DNA from: Cytophagales bacterium
GTDB taxonomy: Bacteria; Bacteroidota; Bacteroidia; Cytophagales; Microscillaceae
Assembly (NCBI GenBank): GCA_013298075.1
Contig: JAAFJG010000006.1
Coordinates: 20,535-84,534 of the forward strand
Reading direction: 5' to 3'
DNA: 64,000 nucleotides
Positions 50,492 to 59,157 of this stretch are shown here, in pieces. Below the pieces are notes generated by a model. That model saw only the letters and a program-made list of their open reading frames with translations. It was not told the DNA's origin and ran no database searches. Within the stretch, counting starts at the first letter, position 1, and each line of letters starts with the position of its first letter. A program made the position numbers and the translations under genes.

Positions 50492-51739
50492 ATGAAAAAT
50501 ATTCTTATTGGAATTATATCCATTTTTTGTTCATTATTTTTGTCAAGTTGTTATATCAATAGTGATAACACAGAACAACAAGCACGCGAATTGAACAACC
50601 AACAAATTCAACAATATATTAGAGCCAATAATTTGACCGCACAAGGCACTGGAAGCGGACTTTTTTATGTGAAAACCGTTACAAACCCCACAGGAGCAAT
50701 ACCACAAACAGGCGATTCTCTAAAAATTCATTTTACTGCTCGTTTATTAAGCGGAAAAATAGTAGATAGTACTTCTGTTTATTACAGCAAACCTGACGGT
50801 ATTATTTTAGGAGCAGGAACGGTCGTGGCAGGCTTAGACGAAGGATTGAGATTGATGAAAGTAGGCGAAAGAATGACTTTGATGATGCCTTCTTATTTGG
50901 GAATAGGCGCAAGAGCAAACACCTATATTCCACCTTATTCGGTTTTAATTTATGATGTAACATTGGTTTCTATCAAAACAGAAGAACAACAAATCGCGGC
51001 ATTTATTGCTCGAAAAGGATACACAGTTACCTCTACAAATGCTGATAAATTGAGATATGTAAGAGTAACAGCAGGTTCAACAGGGGCAAATATTTATGAT
51101 GGAAATGTAATAAACGTCAATTATAAAGGAACTTTATTGAATGATTTTGTATTTGATAGCAAAACAGACTCAACTTTCTTTTTTATTGCAGGACAAAATC
51201 AAGTCATCAAAGGTTGGGAACAAGGCATTAAATTAACTACCGAAGGTGAAAAATGTATTTGGATTATTCCATCAGCATTGGCTTATGGTGCAGGAGGTTC
51301 TTCGGGAAGAATACCACCTTATGCTCCTTTATGTTTCGAAATCACACACGTAAAAAGTCAAAGAAGAAGAATTATAGAATATGTGGCTACTCGTACTTGG
51401 AACGATACTATTCGCACTAATTCGGGACTTTATACACGAAAAATTGTAACTAATTCGACAGGAAGAACGCCTACAATAAATTCTTCTATTCGTTTTAATT
51501 ATACGACTACTTTATTTGATGGCACAGTAGCAAAAACAGGTGCCAATATTTCTACTACTATTAATTCAGGATTAGATATATTAGTACCAGGTTTGAAAGA
51601 AGGTTTGCAACTAATGAAACAAGGAGAAAGATGGGTATTTTTAGTACCTTCATTTTTGGGGTATGGAAATAGTGGCTCAGGTAGAATTGCAGGCAAAACG
51701 CCTGTGGTTATGGAGGTCGATTTGATAGAAGTTAATTAG
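50492..51739 (+). CDS. Lipoprotein with three FKBP-type peptidyl-prolyl isomerase domains
   Basis: The 415-residue protein has a lipoprotein signal (SIFCSLFLSSC, Cys at about 20), then three FKBP domains at about 60-165, 190-290 and 310-415. Domain 2 keeps the active-site Trp (VIKGWEQGIKL), while domains 1 and 3 have Leu at that place (VVAGLDEGLRLM; LVPGLKEGLQLM). Each domain ends with the usual PP/TPVVxEVxL strand. FKBPs catalyse cis-trans isomerisation of proline bonds and can act as chaperones for exported proteins; this one is likely anchored at the outer membrane facing the periplasm. In Bacteroidota similar lipoproteins (GldI-like) support gliding or secretion. Confidence 0.87.
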   Translation: MKNILIGIISIFCSLFLSSCYINSDNTEQQARELNNQQIQQYIRANNLTAQGTGSGLFYVKTVTNPTGAIPQTGDSLKIHFTARLLSGKIVDSTSVYYSKPDGIILGAGTVVAGLDEGLRLMKVGERMTLMMPSYLGIGARANTYIPPYSVLIYDVTLVSIKTEEQQIAAFIARKGYTVTSTNADKLRYVRVTAGSTGANIYDGNVINVNYKGTLLNDFVFDSKTDSTFFFIAGQNQVIKGWEQGIKLTTEGEKCIWIIPSALAYGAGGSSGRIPPYAPLCFEITHVKSQRRRIIEYVATRTWNDTIRTNSGLYTRKIVTNSTGRTPTINSSIRFNYTTTLFDGTVAKTGANISTTINSGLDILVPGLKEGLQLMKQGERWVFLVPSFLGYGNSGSGRIAGKTPVVMEVDLIEVN

Positions 51740-51770
51740 ATAAAAATTAAAAAAAATATTATTCAAGATA

Positions 51771-51812
51771 AAAACCTTTACAATCATTTTAGAATATTTG
51801 TAAAGGTTTTTT
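51771..51812 (+). terminator. Rho-independent terminator of the FKBP gene
   Basis: AAAACCTTTACA (51771-51782) pairs with TGTAAAGGTTTT (51799-51810) around a 16-base loop and ends in T residues, 31 bases after the stop. Confidence 0.75.
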
Positions 51813-51887
51813 AAAAGTATTTTCAAGCATAAAAATATCACCAAAACTTTTTTTCGTCATATACACACAAAATAACAAATTAAAATT

Positions 51888-52916
51888 ATGGCAAAATTTA
51901 GAATATTGTCTTTAGACGGTGGTGGAATAAGAGGCATTATTCCTGCTCAAATTTTGGTTAGTTTAGAACAAAAATTACAAAAAAAAACCAATAATTCTAC
52001 AGCAAGATTGGCTGATTTTTTTGATATGATTACAGGCACGAGTACAGGTGGAATCTTGACTTGTATGTATTTAGCGCCTCGAAAAGATGACATAACAAGA
52101 GCCTTATATTCAGCAGTTGATGTAGTTAATTTTTATATGAAATATGGTGGAGAGATTTTTAGTATTCCTACCTATCATAAAATAAGAACATTTTCAGGCT
52201 TGACCGATGAAAAATTTCCTGCCCGTAATTTAGAAAGAGTTTTGGATATGTATTTCGGAAAATTAGAACTCAAAGACTTGATAAAACCTTGTCTAGTTAC
52301 TGCTTATGATGTTTTTGAAAGCAAGGCACATTTTTTTAGACAACATCAAGCCTTAGAAAATGAAGGACGAAATTTTTATGTCAAAGATGTAGCCAGAGCC
52401 ACTTCTGCTGCGCCCACTTATTTTGAATCTCCTTTAATTACCTCAAAATCAGGTGTCAAATATCCATTAATAGATGGCGGAGTTTTTGCTAATAATCCTG
52501 CTTTGTGTGCGTATGCGGAAGCAAGACAAGTTTTTAAATCAGAATCAGGCAATCCAATTAGTGCTAAAGAACTCATTATTTTTTCTTTGGGAAATGGTGG
52601 TTTGACAAAAATGGAATTAGACCATAACAAAGTAAAAAACTTCGGATTGATAGAATGGATTAAACCTTTGATTGATATTATGATGTCAGGCGTGAGCCAA
52701 ACTGTTGATTATCAACTCAAACAAATCTATAAAACAGAATTTTCTTTGCCACAATATGTACGTATCGAACCAGAATTAGGAAATGCCAAATCTGATATGG
52801 GTGATGCAAGCCCACGTAATTTGGCTGCGTTGCAAGAAGCGGGAGTTAAATCCGCAGAAAAAGAAGAAAATGATGATAAATTAGAACGATTAGCAGAAAT
52901 GTTAATCCATAGATAA
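51888..52916 (+). CDS. Soluble patatin-like phospholipase
   Basis: The 342-residue protein is a complete patatin: the oxyanion loop DGGGIRG (10-16), the nucleophile elbow GTSTGG with Ser52 and the catalytic Asp196 in LIDGGVFANNPA. There is no signal peptide or membrane helix. Patatins release fatty acids from lipids, and cytoplasmic versions with this short form also serve as membrane-attacking effectors in CBASS defence (CapV type). No CD-NTase or other defence gene is adjacent, so a general lipid hydrolase is the default reading. Terminator hairpins follow at 52936 and 53025. Confidence 0.88.
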   Translation: MAKFRILSLDGGGIRGIIPAQILVSLEQKLQKKTNNSTARLADFFDMITGTSTGGILTCMYLAPRKDDITRALYSAVDVVNFYMKYGGEIFSIPTYHKIRTFSGLTDEKFPARNLERVLDMYFGKLELKDLIKPCLVTAYDVFESKAHFFRQHQALENEGRNFYVKDVARATSAAPTYFESPLITSKSGVKYPLIDGGVFANNPALCAYAEARQVFKSESGNPISAKELIIFSLGNGGLTKMELDHNKVKNFGLIEWIKPLIDIMMSGVSQTVDYQLKQIYKTEFSLPQYVRIEPELGNAKSDMGDASPRNLAALQEAGVKSAEKEENDDKLERLAEMLIHR

Positions 52917-52935
52917 TAAAATAAAAATTATAAAA

Positions 52936-52963
52936 CATAAAAAATTTTATGATTTTTTATTTT
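52936..52963 (+). terminator. Short terminator after the soluble patatin
   Basis: CATAAAA pairs with TTTTATG around two A residues (52936-52951), followed by ATTTTTTATTTTT. It is 20 bases after the stop. Confidence 0.55.
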
Positions 52964-53256
52964 TCTTATCTAAATAATACACATTTTATTAGTTTTGGTA
53001 AGCGTGTAATAAAAATAATAAAATAAAAAAATAATTATTTTTTTTTAATAATTATTTTTTTATAAAACAGCCTCAAAATAATAATTTTTTTAAAAAATAT
53101 CACAACAAATAGTTATTCTTAATTTTTTATGATGTAATATTTATATAAAAAAACTATATTTTAGTATAAAAAAAACACTTTTTTAACTAATTCAAAATAA
53201 TCTTAGGTGTGCTATTTTTACGATATTTTTAATTATTTTATCTCAATAATTTCCCC
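52964..53256. other. Non-coding AT-rich spacer with a strong A/T hairpin
   Basis: AAAAAAATAATTATT (53025-53039) and AATAATTATTTTTTT (53047-53061) are perfect inverted repeats and may act as a second terminator. Nothing else was recognised here, and no gene-length frame is present. Confidence 0.45.
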
Positions 53257-53264
53257 TACCTTTG
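53257..53264 (+). promoter_or_regulatory. -7 box of the STAS-like protein gene
   Basis: TACCTTTG matches TAnnTTTG, 38 bases upstream of the ATG at 53303. Confidence 0.5.
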
Positions 53265-53302
53265 CATTATAATTACTTATCAACCCACAAAATAATAATA
53301 TT

Positions 53303-53683
53303 ATGCAAACTATAATAAATAATGATTGTTTTAGTATCCTTTATAATACCGAAACACGCGTGATTAGATTAGATTGGAACGGATTTTTTCGTAGCGAAGA
53401 CTACAGAAAAAATTTAGATTATGCTTTAGAAATATTCAAAAAATATAGATTGAAAAAATGGGTAAATAACATGAAATATATGAGTGTTATTAGCTTACAA
53501 GACCAAGATTGGACAAATAACGATTGGTTAGGACGTACCTTAGAAGCAGGAATTTCACAAATGATTATTGTAGAATCTGACGATGTTTTTCATCAAGTTT
53601 CTATGCGAAATATTCAAAATTATGCTAATTTATGCGGTTTGCGTTGGCAAAATGTAGAAAAATTAGATAAGGAATATTGCTAA
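53303..53683 (+). CDS. Small protein with a possible STAS/SpoIIAA-like fold
   Basis: The 126-residue protein has the beta-alpha order seen in SpoIIAA/STAS-like Bacteroidota proteins: FSILYNTETRVIRLDWNGFF, then YRKNLDYALEIFKKYRLKKW, VNNMKYMSVISLQDQDWTNN and ISQMIIVESDDVFHQVSMRN. The fold is inferred from the secondary-structure pattern, not from a clear motif. It is cytoplasmic and monocistronic. A SpoIIE-type phosphatase is 2.3 kb away, which would fit a partner-switch pair, but this is only suggestive. Confidence 0.6.
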   Translation: MQTIINNDCFSILYNTETRVIRLDWNGFFRSEDYRKNLDYALEIFKKYRLKKWVNNMKYMSVISLQDQDWTNNDWLGRTLEAGISQMIIVESDDVFHQVSMRNIQNYANLCGLRWQNVEKLDKEYC

Positions 53684-53710
53684 TTTTTACCTTGAAACAT
53701 TACTAAAATT

Positions 53711-53752
53711 AAAAAAACGAAATGATTTACAAAATAAATTACTTCGTTTTTT
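53711..53752 (+). terminator. Terminator after the STAS-like gene
   Basis: An AAAAAACGAAATGATTT arm pairs with AAATTACTTCGTTTTTT with two mismatches around a short loop and ends in T residues. Confidence 0.6.
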
Positions 53753-53756
53753 CTAT

Positions 53757-53991
53757 TTTAAAAATAAATTCTCAAAAAAAACAAAAAGCAAAGAAACTTT
53801 TTTTAGATAAATAACGTTATAAAGTGGTTGAGTTACAATTCTTTGAATAAAGAAACCGCAGATCTCAGAGGTTTAGGTTTAAGTAAGGTTTCGCGTATCA
53901 AAATTAAGAAATTTGCAAAAAACAATTCAAGAAAAACAAATATTATGGCTTTTTAAAATTAAAATTTATTCAATCAAATATGACCTCAAAA
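53757..53991. other. Spacer with a short start-less open frame
   Basis: Between a terminator and the 3' end of mlaE. A frame open over 53807-53956 would code for a basic peptide (LRGLGLSKVSRIKIKKFAKN in part), but it has no start codon before its last three codons. It could be a decayed gene fragment. Confidence 0.3.
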
Positions 53992-54735
53992 TTAGTGAGC
54001 CAAAAACTCCGCCAACATTTGTGCTAATATAAAATCTGCAAACAAAATCGCAATACAACTCGCCGTTACGGCTTGTGTACTTGCTTTTCCTACTTCTAAA
54101 GCACCACCTTCCGCATAATATCCTTTAAAAGCAGAAATAGAAGCAATCAAAAAAGCAAAAGTAAATGCTTTAATCATCGCAAAAGTTACGCTAAATTGTT
54201 TAAAATCTGTCCTAATTCCTTGAATATATTCTACTTCTGTGAGTTGCCCTGCAAAAGTTCCAGCTAAAAAACCACCTGTAATTGATAAAAAACCAGCCAT
54301 AATTACCAGCATCGGAATTGTAATTAATGCTCCTAAAATCTTAGGTAAAACAAGGTAAGAAACCGAATTAATACCCATCACTTCTAACGCATCTATTTGT
54401 TCTGTGATACGCATCGTCCCTAATTCGCCTGCAATATTAGAACCAACTTTTCCTGCCAAAACAATGCAAGTAATGGTGGGAGCAAGTTCTAGAACGGTCA
54501 TATCTCGTACAATTTGACCAATCACATACAAAGGAATCAAAGGACTTATCAAATTATAGGCGGTTTGCAACGCACTTACTGCACCAATAAAAGTAGAAAC
54601 AATGGCAACAATAAAAATAGAATTGATACCTATGCCCACGCATTCATCAACGACTAATTTGACATAGACCACAAAACGCTCTCTATTGACAAATAAATTA
54701 GAAATAAAAATTAAATATTTACCAAATTGCAACAT
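53992..54735 (-). CDS. mlaE: MlaE-type ABC transporter permease
   Basis: The 247-residue protein is a complete MlaE/YrbE permease with about five to six membrane helices: IFIVAIVSTFIGAVSALQ, then VIGQIVRDMTVLELAP, TCIVLAGKVGSNIAGELGTM, TEQIDALEVMGINSVSYLVL, all characteristic of the family. With MlaF (ATPase) and MlaD (MCE protein) it moves phospholipids between inner and outer membrane. The partner genes are not upstream on the same strand within the window, so the complex is split or the ATPase gene lies elsewhere. A perfect promoter lies at 54774-54804. Confidence 0.92.
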   Translation of the reverse strand: MLQFGKYLIFISNLFVNRERFVVYVKLVVDECVGIGINSIFIVAIVSTFIGAVSALQTAYNLISPLIPLYVIGQIVRDMTVLELAPTITCIVLAGKVGSNIAGELGTMRITEQIDALEVMGINSVSYLVLPKILGALITIPMLVIMAGFLSITGGFLAGTFAGQLTEVEYIQGIRTDFKQFSVTFAMIKAFTFAFLIASISAFKGYYAEGGALEVGKASTQAVTASCIAILFADFILAQMLAEFLAH

Positions 54736-54773
54736 ATTTTATATGTTAGTTAATTATTTTTACAAAGCAAATG

Positions 54774-54804
54774 CAAAATTAGTGTTTTTTTTCAAATATG
54801 CAAA
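54774..54804 (-). promoter_or_regulatory. Promoter of mlaE
   Basis: On the minus strand TTTG (54804-54801) precedes TAATTTTG (54781-54774) by exactly 19 bases. Confidence 0.65.
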
Positions 54805-55193
54805 AGATAAAAGAATATATTTTAGAAAATAGAACTAAATTTCTAACTTATTTTATACTTGACTGCTACCATTTTTAGAGTAATTTTGATATTAAAAAAG
54901 AAAAAAAGATTAGTGTAATTAAAAGTGTGGAAAATTATTTTGTACCAAAATAGTTACAAATTTTTAATAAATAAAGTGGATTAACCAGCATAAAATTACA
55001 AATAAAGCCGCTATTTTTATCTATACTACATCAAAAATTAGAATAGAGTTTTTTAAATGGTAGCCAAAAATTGACAAAAATCATTAAAAATTCGAGAAAA
55101 AACAAAAAAAATCCGTATTAATCCGCTAAATCCGTGTTATCTGTGTGCTAAAATATCTTTCATTTAAAAAATACTAATAACAAAAAAATGCAC
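54805..55193. other. Non-coding spacer with degenerate AATCCG repeats
   Basis: About 390 bases without a gene. Near 55105-55150 there are near-copies of AATCCG (TCCGTATTAATCCGC and AATCCGTGTTATCTGTG), related to the run at 14560-14610. The rest is AT-rich and unremarkable. Confidence 0.4.
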
Positions 55194-55233
55194 AAAAAAA
55201 TGCACAAAAAAATCTATACTTTGTACATTTTTT
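55194..55233 (-). terminator. Terminator of the acireductone dioxygenase gene
   Basis: AAAAAATGCACAAA (55194-55207) pairs with TTTGTACATTTTTT (55220-55233) with one mismatch, just past the stop on the minus strand, and runs into T residues. Confidence 0.6.
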
Positions 55234-55239
55234 TATTTC

Positions 55240-55767
55240 TTATGGATTAAATATCACATCAACTCCCGATTCTGTATAATGAGGCACCCAACCAGACATA
55301 TCAATAAACATTCGAATTGCTTTTACGTGTGGATTAGATTTGCCTGCATCAAACCAATGGGCAGTGCCTTGTGGCACAGAAATTAAATCACCTACTTGAC
55401 ATAATACATTAAAAATAGGCTCTCCATTTTCTAAATTAAACCAAAAAAAACCTTCTCCATCGACAAAAAAACGAACTTCATCTTCAGTGTGTCTATGTTC
55501 AGATAAAAATTTATTGCGAACCGCTTCATAATTAGGGGTTTCAGAATTGATATTGATAACATCAGCCGTACCATATCCATTTTTTTTCATATACGGATTT
55601 AATACGTGTGAGTATGCTTGTAACACTTCATCTTGCGAAGCTGTTTTTGTTAAAGGAATACTTGCTTCCCATTGTTCATAAATAACACCTCTTTCATTCA
55701 AAAATACACGAATTTCTTCTGGATTTTTAGTAGTAAAATTTTTTTCTGGAATATTTAAAACTGCCAT
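55240..55767 (-). CDS. mtnD: Acireductone dioxygenase (methionine salvage)
   Basis: From ATG 55767 (MAVLNIPEKNFTTKN) the protein is 175 residues, as expected for ARD. A start 11 codons earlier (55800) overlaps the -7 box TATATTTG (55805-55798) and is rejected. The cupin metal ligands are visible: HRHTEDEVRFF (HxHx3E) and the last His in VPQGTAHWFDAG. ARD oxidises acireductone to the keto acid precursor of methionine (Fe form) or to methylthiopropionate (Ni form). No other mtn gene is in the window. Confidence 0.9.
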   Translation of the reverse strand: MAVLNIPEKNFTTKNPEEIRVFLNERGVIYEQWEASIPLTKTASQDEVLQAYSHVLNPYMKKNGYGTADVININSETPNYEAVRNKFLSEHRHTEDEVRFFVDGEGFFWFNLENGEPIFNVLCQVGDLISVPQGTAHWFDAGKSNPHVKAIRMFIDMSGWVPHYTESGVDVIFNP

Positions 55768-55797
55768 ATATTTAAAATAATTTTTTATTTTGAAGTG

Positions 55798-55805
55798 CAA
55801 ATATA
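55798..55805 (-). promoter_or_regulatory. -7 box of mtnD
   Basis: The minus strand reads TATATTTG, 30 bases upstream of ATG 55767; it rules out the longer start. Confidence 0.55.
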
Positions 55806-55920
55806 AAATATATTTTTAAAAATGCTATCAAAAAAGTAAAGTTTTTGGCTAATTATTTTTTTTAAATAATTTTTTTAGCCCAATTTTTGTTAAATGTTAG
55901 ATATACATATCTTTTTTTAT

Positions 55921-55928
55921 TATATTTG
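55921..55928 (+). promoter_or_regulatory. -7 box of the receiver-SpoIIE phosphatase gene
   Basis: TATATTTG at 55921-55928, 37 bases upstream of ATG 55966. It lies inside a longer frame from 55894 and so rejects that start. Confidence 0.55.
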
Positions 55929-55965
55929 CGAAAATTTTTTATACAATACCAAAAAAATCAAAATT

Positions 55966-57312
55966 ATGTTTGCAGACGATGAAGATGAACTCTTATTTGC
56001 TGATGATGACGAAATAGAAAACGAAAACTCAGAAAATACAAAAGAAATAAAAACATGGAAAGTAATGATTGCTGATGATGAAGAAGAAATTCATACAGTA
56101 ACCAAATTTGCCTTGAGTGATTATCAATACAAAGGCAATAAAATTCAATTTATCAATGCTTTTACAGGCAGACAAGCGGTTGATTTATTGATAGAAAACC
56201 CCGATACCGCCCTTATTTTATTAGATGTAGTGATGGAAAGTAATGAAGCAGGTTTACAAGCCATCGATAAAATTAGGAATGAATTAAACAATCAATTTGT
56301 ACGAATTGTATTGCGAACAGGACAACCTGGACAGGCTCCCGAAGAAGAAATTATCCTAAAATATGACATCAACGACTATAAAAATAAAACCGAATTGACT
56401 GATAAAAAACTATTTACAGCCATTACAACAGGTTTGAGGTCTTATAGTGATATTATTGAAGTAGAAAATTTTAGACAAAATTTGGAGCAATTAGTTCAAG
56501 ACAGAACAGCAGAATTAAACGAGCAGAAACTAATTTTAGAAAGACGAAATAATGATATTATGTCAAGTATTAACTATGCTTTTAGGATTCAAGATGCGAT
56601 GCTTTCTGATTTTGATAAAATAGAAGAACATCTGCCCGAATTTTTTATATTTTTTCAACCCAAAGATATTGTCTCAGGTGATTTTTATTGGTTTGGTCAA
56701 CAAGATAATAAAATTATTATCAGTGCCATCGATTGCACAGGACATGGAGTTCCGGGTGCCTTTATGAGTATGGTAGGCGATGCACATCTGAATCAAATTA
56801 TTTTGATTGATGAAGTGTATTCTACTAATATAATAGCACAAAAACTACATCAAAAAGTAAGACAATCTTTGAAACAATCTGAAAGCCAAAATCGTGATGG
56901 TATGGAATTAGGAATTTGTGTAATTGATAATGAACGAAAAGGAGTTGAGTTTACGGGAGCAGGAAGACCGCTTTTATACGCCCAAAATGGAGAATTATTT
57001 GAAATAAAAGGAGATAGACAAAGTATAGGCGGAAGGCAAGAAGAAACTGACCGAATTTTTACCAAGCATTTTATTCCTGTCAATGATATTCCGACCACGT
57101 TTTATATGTTTTCAGATGGTTTACCTGACCAATTTGGTGGAGAACATGCACGAAAAATGATGATAAAACACGTGAGAGAAATTATTTTGTCTATTTGTGA
57201 TAAACCATTAGAAGAACAAGGCAAAATAATCAATCAAATTTTTAATGAATGGAAAGGAGATTTAAAACAAACTGACGATGTTTTGGTCATTGGTTTTAAA
57301 ATTTGCTTTTAA
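55966..57312 (+). CDS. Response-regulator receiver fused to a SpoIIE/PP2C phosphatase
   Basis: From ATG 55966 (MFADDEDELLFADDDE) the protein is 448 residues. An acidic N terminus leads into a receiver domain (WKVMIADDEEEIHTVTKFAL; phosphoacceptor Asp in ALILLDVVMES; LRTGQPGQAPEE), then a coiled coil (LEQLVQDRTAELNEQKLILE) and a SpoIIE-type Ser/Thr phosphatase: FFQPKDIVSGDFYWFG, AIDCTGHGVPGAFMSMVG, TFYMFSDGLPDQFGG and QTDDVLVIGFK, all metal-binding motifs intact. Such proteins dephosphorylate anti-anti-sigma or STAS partners. A STAS-like protein is encoded 2.3 kb upstream. The sensor kinase that controls the receiver is not adjacent. Confidence 0.9.
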   Translation: MFADDEDELLFADDDEIENENSENTKEIKTWKVMIADDEEEIHTVTKFALSDYQYKGNKIQFINAFTGRQAVDLLIENPDTALILLDVVMESNEAGLQAIDKIRNELNNQFVRIVLRTGQPGQAPEEEIILKYDINDYKNKTELTDKKLFTAITTGLRSYSDIIEVENFRQNLEQLVQDRTAELNEQKLILERRNNDIMSSINYAFRIQDAMLSDFDKIEEHLPEFFIFFQPKDIVSGDFYWFGQQDNKIIISAIDCTGHGVPGAFMSMVGDAHLNQIILIDEVYSTNIIAQKLHQKVRQSLKQSESQNRDGMELGICVIDNERKGVEFTGAGRPLLYAQNGELFEIKGDRQSIGGRQEETDRIFTKHFIPVNDIPTTFYMFSDGLPDQFGGEHARKMMIKHVREIILSICDKPLEEQGKIINQIFNEWKGDLKQTDDVLVIGFKICF

Positions 57313-57316
57313 TTTT

Positions 57317-57348
57317 TTTGTTAATTCAACAAATAATATATAACTTTG
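57317..57348 (+). promoter_or_regulatory. Promoter of the DUF4836 gene
   Basis: TTTG at 57317-57320 and TAACTTTG at 57341-57348 are 20 bases apart, 37 bases upstream of ATG 57385. A TTG start inside the -7 box is therefore not used. Confidence 0.6.
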
Positions 57349-57384
57349 CACATATTTTTAAAATATTTATACAAAATAAAAAAA

Positions 57385-59058
57385 ATGAATTTAAAGTACT
57401 TAAAATTGTCATTGATAATAATGACATTTTCTTTGGTAATATTTGCCTGTGGTAAAAAAGGCGGTTCTGCTAATCACGTTCAAATTCCTGATGATATGCA
57501 CTATGTAGTGAGCATCAACTCAAAATCTTTACAAAACAAAGTAAAAGATATTGCACAAGTTTTTGATAATAATTTTTTGAAAAACGTTGATATTTCTGAA
57601 AAAGATGCCAAAGAAATGAAAGAAATAGGAGATGCATTATTGAAATCAGGCATAGATTTGAACGAAAAAGCGTATGTTTTTGGAAAAATAGAAGAAAATA
57701 TGGATAATGTGTTTGTAGGACTTTCTTTTATTTTGAAAGATGCTAAATCTTTCGAAACATCAATTCAAAAAGCATTCAAAAAAGATTTTGTGGTGAAAGA
57801 AGAAAGTGGAATTAAATTTGGTAAACCTAAAAAGAATGATATTAGAGAAAGTGTTATCGCATGGAAAGGTAAAACTGCTTTGTTTTTGATGATGAAAAAA
57901 GGTGATGTAATGAAATTTGCCAAAGAAATTTTTGCTACAAAAAGCAATAAATCTATCTTTACTAAATACAAAGAAGCAGCAGAAATGGAAGCTAAAAATT
58001 ACGATTTTGGTACTTGGATTGATTACGTACAAGTAAACAAAGTTATCAAAAAAGCGAACAAAGACAGAATGGAGGATATTTATAACCTGCCTGAAATGGA
58101 TAAATTTCTTGAAGTTACTACAAGCCTAACCGCAGGACTTAGTTTTGAAAATGGAGAAGTTAAATTAGATAGCGAAGTAAGTTTAGACCCTTCTAAAAGT
58201 AAATTGTATGAATCGATGTTAAAATCAGGGATTGCACAAAATGTTATTAAAAATATCCCGATTCAAGCACCACAAGTAATGGCTGGTTTTGGCTTTGCTT
58301 TGAGACCTTTATATGATTTAGTAAAAAATTCAAAATCTATCAAAGAAGAAGAAAAAAATACTAAAAAAGCAATAGGACTTTCTAACGATGAATTGATAGA
58401 TATGTTAAGTGGTGATTTTTTAATCGCATTAAAAAACTTAAAAGTAGGAGATGCCATAGGTGGAAATCCTGACCCTGAAGCCGTAGTAGCTGTAGGAGTT
58501 GCTAAAAAAGATTTATTTGAAAAAATGATGAAAAATGGTGAAGCATTTAAGGATTTTACAAAAGAAGGTGATTATTATGTATATGCACCTATGCCCAATG
58601 TATCGGTGTTTTTAGTATTCAAAGATAACGGTTTGTATGTAGTAGGAAGTAAATCTCTTCGTGATGCTATTTTGAAAGGAAGTGGAAAAGTTGATGGTGA
58701 ACATTTAGCATTGACAAAAAATAATTCTTCTCTTATGTATTTAGATTTTAAATTCTTTGAACAATTAATGAGTTTTATTGGGAAAAATAAACCACTCGAA
58801 ATTACATTAAAAGAATTAAAAAATTTAACGATAGAATCCTCTACTGTAAAAAATCATAAATTAACTGCCAAAGGCTCTCTAAAAATGACTAATACAAAGG
58901 ATAATTCATTGTTAGTATTGGTGAATATGATTAAAGAAATAGCCGCAGAAGAAGCGAAAGAACGAAAAAAACGCCTTGAAGAGGAACCAAAAGAAGAAGG
59001 AACTGATGAAAAACCTGTTGAAGAGGAAAAAGTTGAAGAACCTAAAGAAAGTTTATAA
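57385..59058 (+). CDS. DUF4836 family lipoprotein
   Basis: From ATG 57385 (MNLKYLKLSLII) the protein is 557 residues, with a lipoprotein signal (MTFSLVIFACGKKGG). The DUF4836 features are the repeated beta-alpha unit beginning VQIPDDMHYVVSINSKSLQNK, then VFGKIEENMDNVFVGLSFIL, and later EDPEAVV-like DPEAVVAVGVAKKDLFEKM. The tail of about 30 residues is almost only Glu, Lys and Pro (EEEPKEEGTDEKPVEEEKVE). The function of the family is unknown; lipoproteins of this type sit in the periplasm or on the surface. It follows the phosphatase by 72 bases but has its own promoter and a strong two-way terminator. Confidence 0.82.
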   Translation: MNLKYLKLSLIIMTFSLVIFACGKKGGSANHVQIPDDMHYVVSINSKSLQNKVKDIAQVFDNNFLKNVDISEKDAKEMKEIGDALLKSGIDLNEKAYVFGKIEENMDNVFVGLSFILKDAKSFETSIQKAFKKDFVVKEESGIKFGKPKKNDIRESVIAWKGKTALFLMMKKGDVMKFAKEIFATKSNKSIFTKYKEAAEMEAKNYDFGTWIDYVQVNKVIKKANKDRMEDIYNLPEMDKFLEVTTSLTAGLSFENGEVKLDSEVSLDPSKSKLYESMLKSGIAQNVIKNIPIQAPQVMAGFGFALRPLYDLVKNSKSIKEEEKNTKKAIGLSNDELIDMLSGDFLIALKNLKVGDAIGGNPDPEAVVAVGVAKKDLFEKMMKNGEAFKDFTKEGDYYVYAPMPNVSVFLVFKDNGLYVVGSKSLRDAILKGSGKVDGEHLALTKNNSSLMYLDFKFFEQLMSFIGKNKPLEITLKELKNLTIESSTVKNHKLTAKGSLKMTNTKDNSLLVLVNMIKEIAAEEAKERKKRLEEEPKEEGTDEKPVEEEKVEEPKESL

Positions 59059-59087
59059 TAATTAAAAAAAGATAAACTTTGAAATAC

Positions 59088-59127
59088 AAAAAAGACTAAT
59101 TTTATACACATAAAATTAGTCTTTTTT
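59088..59127. terminator. Bidirectional terminator between convergent genes
   Basis: AAAAAAGACTAATTTTAT (59088-59105) and ATAAAATTAGTCTTTTTT (59110-59127) form a perfect 18-bp stem with a four-base loop. It lies between the DUF4836 gene and the NUDIX gene, which converge, so it can stop both transcripts. Confidence 0.85.
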
Positions 59128-59157
59128 ATTTTGATACAATAAATTTCAATACAAAAT

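Noticed and set aside
51888-52916. CBASS system built on the soluble patatin
   Set aside because: No CD-NTase, Cap2/Cap3 or HORMA/TRIP13 gene is adjacent; the neighbours are an FKBP lipoprotein and a small STAS-like protein.
53807-53956. 49-codon basic frame between the STAS-like gene and mlaE
   Set aside because: It has no start codon until the last three codons and no promoter; at most a decayed fragment.
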